Below are positions 1 through 8,348 of a stretch of DNA of 20,507 nt, piece by piece. The notes under the pieces were generated by a model. That model saw only the letters and a list, made by a program, of their open reading frames with translations, searched no databases and was not told the DNA's origin. The first letter of the stretch is position 1; every line of letters begins with the position of its first letter. Both the position numbers and the translations under genes were made by a program. Origin of the DNA: Longicatena sp. (GTDB taxonomy: Bacteria; Bacillota_I; Bacilli_A; Erysipelotrichales; Erysipelotrichaceae); NCBI GenBank assembly GCA_020025055.1, contig JAHHST010000018.1, positions 1 to 20,507 of the forward strand, in the 5' to 3' direction.

Positions 1-1808
1 TATCTGGTGGACAAAAACAAAGAGTGGCAATCGCTCGAGCGTTGGCAAAAGAAACCCCAATTATCTTAGCGGACGAGCCAACGGGAAATTTGGATGTGGA
101 GGCAGCAAATGAAATCATGAAGCTTTTACATCAAATTTCCAAGGATAAGTTAGTGATTGTGGTTACCCATAATTATGAGCAAGTAGAACCTTATGCAACA
201 AGAAAAATTCGAATGCATGATGGAAAAATTGTCGAAGATAAAAAATTAAAAGAACAAATAGAAAGAAAGGATGCACCTACGCTAGGCAGATGTGATGCAC
301 TGCCATGGATTGAAAAGATTAGACTAGGTATAAGAAATACCTTTCGCTTACCAGCTAAATTCATGTTGTTACTTTTCGTCTTCTTATTCTTATGCTCAAG
401 TGTTTGTGGCAGTTATGTATCCATTACTTCAGCAAAGAATGGCGGATCCAATAATGGTGAAAGGTATAATGCTTTTTTTAAAGATAGTTCACAAGAACGC
501 TTGTTGTTGACAAAAAAAGATAAAAAAGCGTTCACGAAAGAAGATTACAAACAATTAGCATCACTAAATAATGTACAATCAATCATCTATAATGATCTAT
601 TACAAGATATTCAATTTTATATGTATGATAAAGATTCAAAAGACTCTACCTTTTTCGTAAATGTTGCATTGCAACCAGTAAAAACATCATACACTCTAAC
701 TCGTGGACGAATGCCTAGAAATGAAAACGAAGCCATTTTTCTATACGATCAAGAAAATGATTATGTAACGCAATTTGATTCCTCATTATTAACGAGCGTA
801 AAAATAAATGAAGTGGGAACTGATGCGTTTATGGGAAAAATAAAAATTGTAGGTATTGGACATACAAAAATAGAGAATTATCAAGATGAAGGAATCTTGT
901 ATGTCCCACAGGCAAGATTCAATCATATGTTTAATCAGGTGATGAAAGGGTATAGTGAAACAAATGTGAATTTTGCAAATAAACAGATACCAATAGCTGA
1001 TGATGGAGAATATGCAGTAAGAACAAGTCCTTATGTGGAAAAAGGAAGGGTATACATACCAACGGAACTTGCTACTTTAAAAGAAGGAAATGCACTCAAC
1101 CAACCATGCACGATCACAAGTAAAACCATGTATGAAAAAAATAAGATTGATTTACGTGTTGGTGCTGTGTATACGAGCGAAAACATGGAATATTATTTAG
1201 GAAGTCGAAAGTATGAAGATGTTGCAGGTGGTATTTATATTAGTGAGCAAGATTATCGACAACTATATACATTTGATGATTATCAAGCAAGTGTCTTTGT
1301 AAAAGATGTGAAAGAAAAAAATCAAACAATCAAACAATTGCAAGACCTAGGCTATGATGCATTTGATATTTACAAGACAACGTTTGTAGATAATGAGACA
1401 CAAACCAAAATCAACAACATTCTTTATACTGCATTATTTATTTTGAGCTTGCTTTTGATCTTCTTTGTAAGCTACTTTATTTTAAAATTAATCTTAAAAT
1501 CAAGAACCGTTTATTATGCAACGATTCGTATGATTGGTGCAACCAAGAAAAATTGTGCATCGATTTTGTGTAATGAATTGTTCTTAGTTTTCCACATCGC
1601 CTTTGGCATTGTCTTTATCCTTACTCTTTGTTTGCAGCAACAGGTATTTGGCAGCGAAGATATTCAAATGCTTGCAAGTTATATGCAGGCTAAGCATTGG
1701 CTTATCTTATATTTTGTCTTATTAGGTATGTGTATCCTATTAAAACAACGTTATGTCAAACATATGTTTAACCAAGCTGCCATGGATGCTTATTTTGAGG
1801 AGGTGTAG
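1..1808 (+). CDS. ABC exporter, fused ATPase-permease, 5' end cut by window edge
   Basis: The frame is open from the window edge (first whole codon at nt 3), so the start lies outside. It opens in the ABC signature, (L)SGGQKQR. Walker B with the catalytic Glu (ILADEPTGNLD, nt 66-98) and the H-loop (VVTHN) follow, so this half of the ATPase is intact. A linker leads to one membrane segment at about nt 360-430. Next is a large, probably external, domain of about 340 residues, then three C-terminal membrane segments with an FtsX-like stretch (RMIGATKKN) between the first two. This is the MacB/FtsX exporter layout with both halves in one chain. The 3' end carries the Shine-Dalgarno of the next gene, so the two are probably co-translated and may form a heterodimer. 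The substrate is unknown; peptide, antibiotic or lipid export are typical for the family. Confidence 0.9.
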   Translation, partial: SGGQKQRVAIARALAKETPIILADEPTGNLDVEAANEIMKLLHQISKDKLVIVVTHNYEQVEPYATRKIRMHDGKIVEDKKLKEQIERKDAPTLGRCDALPWIEKIRLGIRNTFRLPAKFMLLLFVFLFLCSSVCGSYVSITSAKNGGSNNGERYNAFFKDSSQERLLLTKKDKKAFTKEDYKQLASLNNVQSIIYNDLLQDIQFYMYDKDSKDSTFFVNVALQPVKTSYTLTRGRMPRNENEAIFLYDQENDYVTQFDSSLLTSVKINEVGTDAFMGKIKIVGIGHTKIENYQDEGILYVPQARFNHMFNQVMKGYSETNVNFANKQIPIADDGEYAVRTSPYVEKGRVYIPTELATLKEGNALNQPCTITSKTMYEKNKIDLRVGAVYTSENMEYYLGSRKYEDVAGGIYISEQDYRQLYTFDDYQASVFVKDVKEKNQTIKQLQDLGYDAFDIYKTTFVDNETQTKINNILYTALFILSLLLIFFVSYFILKLILKSRTVYYATIRMIGATKKNCASILCNELFLVFHIAFGIVFILTLCLQQQVFGSEDIQMLASYMQAKHWLILYFVLLGMCILLKQRYVKHMFNQAAMDAYFEEV

Positions 1809-1811
1809 GGT

Positions 1812-4232
1812 ATGATTCGATTAGAACATGTGCACAAATATTTCCATCGTCATAAAAAGAACGAAGTACATGCCATTCGTGACACTACCTTTACATTAGA
1901 GAATCATGGATTGGTTTGTTTTTTAGGAAATTCTGGTTGTGGAAAAACAACTTTGTTAAATGCAATTGGTGGATTAGATTGCGTTAGTAAAGGTGACGTC
2001 TATATTGATGATCAAAAGATTAGTCATGTCCGTAGTGGGAAAGTAGATTCCATACGTAATGCCTATATTGGCTATATCTTTCAGAATTACAATCTAATGG
2101 AAGATAGCACAGTATTTGATAATGTTGCAATTGCATTACGCATGATTGGTATAAAAGACAAACAAGAGATTGAAAAACGAGTTTGTTATATCTTAGAACA
2201 TGTAGGAATGCTACGTTATAAAAATCGTGTTGTAAAAGCTTTATCTGGTGGTGAAAGACAACGAGTGGGAATTGCTCGTGCATTAGTTAAAAATCCAAAA
2301 ATTATCATTGCGGATGAGCCCACAGGTAATCTAGATAGTCGAAATACAATTGAAATTATGAATATCATCAAAGCAATTTCAAAGACACGTTTAGTGATTC
2401 TAGTGACACATGAACAAGAGTTAGCTCATTTCTATGCCACAAGAATTCTAGAAATTATTGATGGAAAAGTTGTATCCGATTATGAAAATAATCCTAGTAA
2501 AACACTTAATTATCAAATTGAAAATAAAATTTATCTACAAGATTTACAAACACATTCTCATGTACAAGAACAAGGGTTTGATATTGATGTCTATGCAGAT
2601 GAACCTTTAGAAGATGTAAAAATAAAACTCGTGATTAAAAACAATCACATTTATTTAGAAACCAACCAACCCTATCATAATGTCGAGGGAGATATTGAAT
2701 TAATCGATGCACATTATGAAGGGCTTCAAAAAGAAAGTGTGGAAGAGTACTCCTTTGACTATGATACGATGTTTAAACATGCAAAAAACATCAAATATAA
2801 GCCAATCTTCCCACTTTACAAAATCCTTTACGAAGGATTTAAAAGAATCTATTCTTACTCAATGCTAAAAAAGATTCTTTTAGTAGGCTTTGCTTTTGCA
2901 GCTGCCTTTGTTTTATATGCGTTTAGTAGTTTTGAAGCAAGTCAAACAATTAAAGATGAATATTTCATTACGACACATAAAAATTATCTTACAGTTAGCA
3001 AAGGTAAAATAACGCCTGAACAACTCGCATCTTTTAAGAAGATGGATCATGTTGTCTCTGTTGTTCCAGGAAATGCAAATGCTAGTATTATGTTGATGTT
3101 AGATCGCTATTTACAAACTAGCACACTGAGTTATGATACAAATGTCAACATTGTAACAAGTTCTGCTTTAGACAAAAATCAAGTCTTATATGGGCATTTG
3201 CCAACGAAGAAAACAGAAGTTGTCCTAGATCAATCAGTTGCAAATCAGTTCTATAAAGAGTTTCCAGTTAGTTATCTAGGAATTCGAAAACCTAAAGATT
3301 TTATAGGATTACAAATCAAAGATGGATGGAATCGTAGATATACCATCGTTGGTATTGTTGAAAGCCATAGTCCTTGTATGTATTTATATGATGATGAAGT
3401 AGCAAGCTTCACTCTCGCAACTTCTAACATTGCTTCTTATGAAACATCAACAGGATTACCACTACAAGATTATAAAGAAGAGGCAGATTACAAGCGTATT
3501 AAGCTTGTATCTGGCCATTGGCCGAAAAAGATGTATGAAGTCATCTTACCAGTCAGTCAAAAAGAAAATGTAAAAATCAATCAAGTATTGAAAGATAAAG
3601 TACAAAATCATGCTTTAACGGTTGTTGGTTTTTATGAGGATACGATGCTTTATCGTGAATATGGCTTTGTATCACAAGATACTCTACAGGCTTCTTTATT
3701 AGAAAATGTAAAAAATGTGACAATTCTTGCGGATGATAAGGAATCATTGAAGCAAATATTGCAAGATAAGCATTATCATGTGAAAGATCCATATCAACTT
3801 GAGAAAGATAAATATGTGGAAAACAAACAAAAAGAAACAATGAGCACAATTCTGTTATCTTGCGTGATGTTGTTGATTTCACTTATTGAAATGTATTTGA
3901 TGTTACGCTCTTCTTTCCTATCTCGCATCAAAGAAGTTGGAATCCTTCGAGCGATTGGTCTTAAGAAAACTGATCTATATAAGATGTTCTTAGGAGAAAC
4001 ACTTGCAATTACATTGATTACAGCTTTACCAGCACAATTGTTGATGGCGTATATTTTACAATCTCTTTCCAGTGTTTCTTATTTTGAAACGAAGTTTGTC
4101 ATAAATCCTATAATTCTATTGACTAGCTTTATAGTTGTTCTACTTGCAAACTGTATCTTTGGTTTATTACCAGTATGGAAAACCATGCGTAAAACACCAG
4201 CTGCAATCTTAAGTAGAAATGATGTAAATTAA
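1812..4232 (+). CDS. ABC exporter, fused ATPase-permease (MacB/FtsX type)
   Basis: An 806-residue protein with a complete N-terminal ATPase: Walker A GNSGCGKT (39-46), Q-loop FQNYN, signature LSGGE (144-148), Walker B IIIADEP (164-170, catalytic Glu169) and H-loop His200. A hydrophilic linker is followed by a membrane segment at about 355-375, a large external domain, and three C-terminal segments near 680-700, 735-757 and 766-790. The FtsX-type motif EVGILRAIGLKK lies between the first two of these, and the tail is the usual PVWKTMRKTPAAIL. It should couple cytoplasmic ATP hydrolysis to outward movement of a substrate. The start is fixed by AGGAGGTG (1798-1805), which sits in the last codons of the upstream exporter, leaving 3 nt between genes. 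No sensor kinase or regulator is in view to hint at the substrate. Confidence 0.93.
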   Translation: MIRLEHVHKYFHRHKKNEVHAIRDTTFTLENHGLVCFLGNSGCGKTTLLNAIGGLDCVSKGDVYIDDQKISHVRSGKVDSIRNAYIGYIFQNYNLMEDSTVFDNVAIALRMIGIKDKQEIEKRVCYILEHVGMLRYKNRVVKALSGGERQRVGIARALVKNPKIIIADEPTGNLDSRNTIEIMNIIKAISKTRLVILVTHEQELAHFYATRILEIIDGKVVSDYENNPSKTLNYQIENKIYLQDLQTHSHVQEQGFDIDVYADEPLEDVKIKLVIKNNHIYLETNQPYHNVEGDIELIDAHYEGLQKESVEEYSFDYDTMFKHAKNIKYKPIFPLYKILYEGFKRIYSYSMLKKILLVGFAFAAAFVLYAFSSFEASQTIKDEYFITTHKNYLTVSKGKITPEQLASFKKMDHVVSVVPGNANASIMLMLDRYLQTSTLSYDTNVNIVTSSALDKNQVLYGHLPTKKTEVVLDQSVANQFYKEFPVSYLGIRKPKDFIGLQIKDGWNRRYTIVGIVESHSPCMYLYDDEVASFTLATSNIASYETSTGLPLQDYKEEADYKRIKLVSGHWPKKMYEVILPVSQKENVKINQVLKDKVQNHALTVVGFYEDTMLYREYGFVSQDTLQASLLENVKNVTILADDKESLKQILQDKHYHVKDPYQLEKDKYVENKQKETMSTILLSCVMLLISLIEMYLMLRSSFLSRIKEVGILRAIGLKKTDLYKMFLGETLAITLITALPAQLLMAYILQSLSSVSYFETKFVINPIILLTSFIVVLLANCIFGLLPVWKTMRKTPAAILSRNDVN

Positions 4233-4233
4233 C

Positions 4234-4274
4234 AAACAACCTTCTGTAGATTACTTACAGAAGGTTGTTTTATA
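4234..4274 (+). terminator. Rho-independent terminator after exporter pair
   Basis: A perfect 15-bp inverted repeat (4234-4248 with 4256-4270) encloses a 7-nt loop. The right arm ends in a T-rich stretch. It begins just after the stop codon at 4230-4232. Confidence 0.9.
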
Positions 4275-4520
4275 GGAAAATGATTTTATTTAAAAATTAT
4301 AAAAATATATAAATAATTTTATAAGAATGGATAAAAAAAGAGTAAAAAAAATGAGAAAAAATAATATACCACAGTCTCTTAGAAAAGTTAAATATGGATA
4401 AAAAAGATATGAAAATCTGAAAAAATGATGAAAAAATGTAAGGGATTCCATAAAAAAATATGAAAGAAGCAATCAAACGGTTAGTTTAAGCTAATTTAGT
4501 AAGAAAAAAGTGTATTTTAG
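4275..4520. other. A-tract-rich, gene-free region upstream of pflB
   Basis: No credible gene is seen here; a 60-codon minus-strand frame is only low-complexity Phe/Leu. The region is rich in A-runs. Runs at 4333-4339, 4344-4351 and 4356-4361, then 4400-4405, 4412-4415, 4420-4425 and 4431-4436, recur about every 9-12 bases, close to one helical turn. This predicts intrinsic DNA curvature. A near-perfect 14-bp palindrome TTAGTTTAAGCTAA at 4481-4494 (one mismatched pair) lies 26 bp before the -35 box and could be a regulator site. Confidence 0.55.
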
Positions 4521-4549
4521 TTGCATATTTAATTCAAAATTATTATAAT
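4521..4549 (+). promoter_or_regulatory. pflB promoter (sigma-A type)
   Basis: A -35 box TTGCAT (4521-4526), a 17-bp spacer and a perfect -10 box TATAAT (4544-4549). It lies 28 bp before the pflB start and is followed by a strong AGGAGGT at 4564-4570. Confidence 0.75.
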
Positions 4550-4577
4550 TACATCATAAAAATAGGAGGTCAAACCG

Positions 4578-6833
4578 ATGAGTATTGAACGTAAAGAATG
4601 GGAAGGTTTTGAAGGTCGTATTTGGAAAGAAGAAGTCAATGTAAGAGATTTCATTCAAAACAACTATAAACCATACGACGGAGATGAATCTTTCTTAGCA
4701 GAGCCAACAGAAGCTACTAATAAATTATGGGGAGCTTTACAAAAATTACAGAAAGAAGAAAGAGCTAAAGGTGGAGTCTTAGATATGGAAACTGAGATTG
4801 TAACTTCAATGACAGCCTATGGTCCAGGTTACATTTCAGATGAATTAAAAGACTTAGAAACAGTTGTAGGATTACAAACTGACAAACCATTAAAACGTGC
4901 ATTCATGCCTTATGGTGGAATTAAAATGGCTGAAGAAGCATGTACAACTTATGGATACCAACCAAGTGAAAAATTACATGAAATTTTCCACAAATATCAT
5001 AAAACACATAATGATGCAGTATATGATGCATATACTCCTGAAATGCGTAAAGCACGTAAAAATAAAATTGTTACAGGATTACCTGATACTTATGGACGTG
5101 GACGTATCGTAGGTGACTATCGTCGTGTTGCATTATATGGTGTTGATTTCTTAATCAAAATGAAAGAAAAAGACAAAGCTAATTGTGGATGCGGAACAAT
5201 GACTGATGATATCATCCGTCAACGTGAAGAATTATCTGAACAAATCAAAGCATTAAAAGAAATGAAAAAAATGGCTGAGATTTATGGATATGATATTAGC
5301 TTACCAGCAGCAAATGCTCGTGAAGCTGTACAATGGACATACTTCGCATACTTAGCAGCAATCAAAACACAAAATGGTGCTGCAATGAGTATCGGACGTG
5401 TTTCTGCATTCTTAGATATCTACTTCGAAAGAGACTTAGAAAGAGGAATCTTAACAGAATCAGAAGTACAAGAATTAGTTGACCATTTAACAATGAAATT
5501 CCGTATGGTTAAATTTGCTCGTATTCCTAGCTACAACCAATTATTCTCTGGTGACCCAGTATGGGCTACATTGGATTTAGCTGGTTTAGGAATGGACGGA
5601 CGTCATATGGTTACTAAATCAGATTTCCGTTTCTTACATACATTAGAAAATATGGGTCCTTCACCAGAACCAAACTTAACTGTATTATATTCAAGTCGTT
5701 TAACAGATGAATTCAAAGATTATGCTGCTAAAATTAGTATTGACACAAGTTCAGTACAATACGAAAACGATGATGTAATGCGTCCAGTATGGGGTGACGA
5801 TTATGCAGTTTGCTGTTGTGTATCTGCAACTCAAACAGGTAAAGAAATGCAATTCTTTGGTGCACGTGCAAACTTAGCTAAATGTTTATTATATGCAATC
5901 AACGGTGGTGTTGATGAAAAAACTAAAGTTCAAGTTGGACCAGAATATACACCAATTACATCTGAATACTTAGATTATGATGAAGTTATGCATAAATATG
6001 ACAACATGATGGAATGGTTATGTGACTTATATGTTAACATCTTAAACTTAATCCAATATATGCATGACAAATATTACTATGAAGCAAGCCAAATGGCTTT
6101 AATTGATACTAACGTACGTAGAACATTTGCTACTGGTATCGCTGGATTCTCTCATGTAGTTGACTCTTTATCAGCAATTAAATATGCTAAAGTTAAAACA
6201 ATCCGTGATGAAAGTGGATTAGTTGTTGATTACGAAATCGAAGGAGATTTCCCTCGTTATGGTAACGATGATGACCGTGCAGATGATATCGCAGTTTGGT
6301 TATTAAAAACATTCATGGAAAAAATTGAAAAACGTCATACATATCGTAATTCAGAACCAACTACTTCTATCTTAACAATCACTTCTAACGTAGTTTATGG
6401 TAAAGCTACTGGTGCATTGCCTGATGGAAGAAAAGCTGGTGAACCATTATCACCAGGTGCTAACCCTGCATACGGTGCAGAACAAAATGGTTTATTAGCT
6501 TCATTAAACTCTGTAGCTAAATTACCATATGAATATGCATTAGACGGTATTTCAAATACTCAAACAATCAACCCTAATGCATTAGGACACAATGAAGAAG
6601 AACGTGTTTCTAACTTAGTATCAGCATTAGACGGATACTTCGATAAAGGGGCTCACCACTTAAACGTAAACGTATTCGGTGTTGAAAAATTAAAAGATGC
6701 TATGGAACACCCAGAAAAAGAAGAATATGCAAACTTCACAATCCGTGTTTCAGGATATGCTGTTAAGTTCATTGACTTAACTCGTGAACAACAATTAGAT
6801 GTTATTTCAAGAACTTGCCACGATCATCTATAA
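4578..6833 (+). CDS. pflB: Pyruvate formate-lyase (formate C-acetyltransferase)
   Basis: A cytoplasmic glycyl-radical enzyme that converts pyruvate and CoA to acetyl-CoA and formate under anaerobic conditions. At 751 residues it is close to the E. coli enzyme (about 760). The catalytic cysteines are in YAVCCCVS: Cys413-Cys414 correspond to the known Cys pair, and an extra Cys412 replaces the usual Ala. The radical-bearing residue is Gly726 in the C-terminal motif RVSGYAV. MQFFGARANLAK and the GxxPDGRKAGEPLSPGANP block are further family signatures. Codon use is very uniform (TTA, GAA, CGT, GGT, with frequent AAC and TTC) compared with the flanking genes, which suggests high expression. ATG at 4578 is fixed by AGGAGGT seven bases upstream. 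The partner activase is the next gene, after a terminator. Confidence 0.97.
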   Translation: MSIERKEWEGFEGRIWKEEVNVRDFIQNNYKPYDGDESFLAEPTEATNKLWGALQKLQKEERAKGGVLDMETEIVTSMTAYGPGYISDELKDLETVVGLQTDKPLKRAFMPYGGIKMAEEACTTYGYQPSEKLHEIFHKYHKTHNDAVYDAYTPEMRKARKNKIVTGLPDTYGRGRIVGDYRRVALYGVDFLIKMKEKDKANCGCGTMTDDIIRQREELSEQIKALKEMKKMAEIYGYDISLPAANAREAVQWTYFAYLAAIKTQNGAAMSIGRVSAFLDIYFERDLERGILTESEVQELVDHLTMKFRMVKFARIPSYNQLFSGDPVWATLDLAGLGMDGRHMVTKSDFRFLHTLENMGPSPEPNLTVLYSSRLTDEFKDYAAKISIDTSSVQYENDDVMRPVWGDDYAVCCCVSATQTGKEMQFFGARANLAKCLLYAINGGVDEKTKVQVGPEYTPITSEYLDYDEVMHKYDNMMEWLCDLYVNILNLIQYMHDKYYYEASQMALIDTNVRRTFATGIAGFSHVVDSLSAIKYAKVKTIRDESGLVVDYEIEGDFPRYGNDDDRADDIAVWLLKTFMEKIEKRHTYRNSEPTTSILTITSNVVYGKATGALPDGRKAGEPLSPGANPAYGAEQNGLLASLNSVAKLPYEYALDGISNTQTINPNALGHNEEERVSNLVSALDGYFDKGAHHLNVNVFGVEKLKDAMEHPEKEEYANFTIRVSGYAVKFIDLTREQQLDVISRTCHDHL

Positions 6834-6849
6834 GATTTGAAGATTTATT

Positions 6850-6891
6850 AAGGTCTGTTTAGTCTTAGGACTGCAGACCTTTCTTTATTTT
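6850..6891 (+). terminator. Terminator between pflB and pflA
   Basis: Outer stem AAGGTCTG (6850-6857) pairs with CAGACCTT (6874-6881). An inner AGTC/GACT stem extends it, and TTCTTTATTTT follows. No clear promoter lies between it and pflA, so it probably acts as a partial terminator that lets a lower level of activase mRNA through. Confidence 0.8.
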
Positions 6892-6929
6892 AAAAAGTAA
6901 TTTACTGGTGAAAAGTTTAGGAGGAAAAC

Positions 6930-7685
6930 ATGAGTAATGCAAAAGGAGCAATTCATTCTATTGAATCATTTGGTTCAGTAGATGGACCAGGTGTAAGATA
7001 TATCATTTTTATGCAAGGATGTCGTATGCGTTGTCAATTCTGTCATAATGCAGATACATGGGCTATCAAAGATGCTACAGAATCAGCAGAAGACGTTTTA
7101 AACAAAGCATTACGTTATAAAGCATATTGGGGTAAAAAAGGTGGAATCACAGTGAGTGGTGGAGAACCTTTACTTCAAATTGATTTCTTAATAGAATTAT
7201 TTAAATTAGCTAAGAAAAAAGGTGTTCATACAACAATTGATACTTGTGGTAACCCATTTACTAGAGAAGAACCTTTCTTCTCTAAATTCCAAGAATTGAT
7301 GGAATATACAGATTTATTATTAGTAGATATTAAGCAAATAAATCCAGAACGCCATAAACTATTAACAGGATGGCAAAATGATAATATCATTGATATGATT
7401 CATTATCTTGATGAAATCAAGAAGCCAATTTGGATTCGCCATGTATTAGTACCACAACGCACGGCATTTGATGAAGACTTAATCAAGCTAGATGAATTCG
7501 TTAAATCATTATCGAATGTAAAACGTTTTGAGGTATTACCGTACCATACACTTGGTGCGTATAAATGGAAAGAACTAGGTATGGAGTATCCACTAGATGG
7601 TATTGAACCACCTACAAAAGAGGAAATCCAACATGCAAATGATTTATTACATACAAGTGATTATAAAGGATATTTAAATTCATAG
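6930..7685 (+). CDS. pflA: Pyruvate formate-lyase activating enzyme (radical SAM)
   Basis: A 251-residue radical SAM enzyme that uses a 4Fe-4S cluster and S-adenosylmethionine to place the glycyl radical on PflB. The cluster cysteines form the canonical C-x3-C-x2-C: Cys31, Cys35 and Cys38, in GCRMRCQFCHNADTW. The N-terminal SIESFGSVDGPGVRYIIFMQG and the SAM-binding GGEPLLQ are textbook for PflA. Length is typical (E. coli about 246). The start is set by AGGAGG at 6919-6924, five bases before ATG. It lies 96 bp after pflB with a terminator in between, and is most simply read from the pflB promoter by read-through. Confidence 0.96.
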   Translation: MSNAKGAIHSIESFGSVDGPGVRYIIFMQGCRMRCQFCHNADTWAIKDATESAEDVLNKALRYKAYWGKKGGITVSGGEPLLQIDFLIELFKLAKKKGVHTTIDTCGNPFTREEPFFSKFQELMEYTDLLLVDIKQINPERHKLLTGWQNDNIIDMIHYLDEIKKPIWIRHVLVPQRTAFDEDLIKLDEFVKSLSNVKRFEVLPYHTLGAYKWKELGMEYPLDGIEPPTKEEIQHANDLLHTSDYKGYLNS

Positions 7686-7707
7686 ATTATACATAGGTAT
7701 ATGGTAG

Positions 7708-7740
7708 AAGGTGTAATTATAAATTGCACCTTTTTTGTTT
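7708..7740 (+). terminator. Terminator after pflA
   Basis: An 11-bp stem (7708-7718 with 7722-7732, one G-T pair) with a 3-nt loop. A T-rich tail runs to 7740. Confidence 0.88.
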
Positions 7741-7820
7741 AATTAGAGTATTGATTTTATATTTTTTTATGAGAAAATATAAAACAAATGAGTTATATTA
7801 ATCGAGGATGGCGTGTGAAT

Positions 7821-8294
7821 ATGCAAAGTAATATATATTTAAAAGAACAAAAAGAAGAGCATGTGCAAGTTTTTTTTGAAATGGGTAATGATGAAAAAAT
7901 TCGAAAATATATGTATCGTTTACCCGATACTTTAGGAGAAGCTCTTGATGAATATAGAAATAGGGATTGTAGTTGTTATCGTTGTGTAATTTATGTAGAA
8001 GAACGTTATATAGGTGATATATGGTGTCATGATTTGTTTAAGTTAAATTATGTTGATGCATTACTAAGTTGTTGTATATTTGATATGGCATATTGGAATA
8101 AAGGTGTAGCAACCATTGCTTTAGATATGTTTTTAAGTAAAATAAAAGATCAGTTTCATATACAAACAGCAGGAGCATACTTATATGGAGATAATAAAAG
8201 GTCTTTGAAGGTATTAGAAAAAAATAATTTTAAAAAAATAGACACATTTGTAGAGCAAAATAAAATAGCGTATTTTTATAAAAAAGAATTATAA
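7821..8294 (+). CDS. GNAT-family N-acetyltransferase (RimJ/RimL-like)
   Basis: A protein of 157 residues from this start. It has the acetyl-CoA-binding core of GNAT enzymes: the strand with the pyrophosphate loop, YWNKGVATIALDMF, and the C-terminal pattern DNKRSLKVLEKNNFKKI, which matches the RimJ-like N-x-x-S-x-x-x-L-E-K-x-x-F signature. It should move an acetyl group from acetyl-CoA to an amine; the target cannot be read from sequence. The start is uncertain. The frame extends back to ATG 7788, but no Shine-Dalgarno precedes that. GAGGA at 7804-7808 is 6 nt before GTG 7815 and 12 nt before ATG 7821. I chose ATG 7821 because the family usually begins right at the first strand. It appears to be a single-gene unit between the pflA terminator and the next promoter. 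Confidence 0.85.
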   Translation: MQSNIYLKEQKEEHVQVFFEMGNDEKIRKYMYRLPDTLGEALDEYRNRDCSCYRCVIYVEERYIGDIWCHDLFKLNYVDALLSCCIFDMAYWNKGVATIALDMFLSKIKDQFHIQTAGAYLYGDNKRSLKVLEKNNFKKIDTFVEQNKIAYFYKKEL

Positions 8295-8323
8295 TTGTGA
8301 AATATTTGTAATTCTTATATAAT
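8295..8323 (+). promoter_or_regulatory. Promoter for the aminotransferase operon
   Basis: -35 box TTGTGA (8295-8300), 17-bp spacer, perfect -10 box TATAAT (8318-8323). The -35 box begins directly after the stop codon of the acetyltransferase gene. Confidence 0.72.
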
Positions 8324-8348
8324 TATAGAAATAGAAAGAGGGATGAAT

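Noticed and set aside
4290..4472. A 60-codon minus-strand frame upstream of pflB
   Set aside because: Low-complexity Phe/Leu-rich product of the A-tracts, without a ribosome site.
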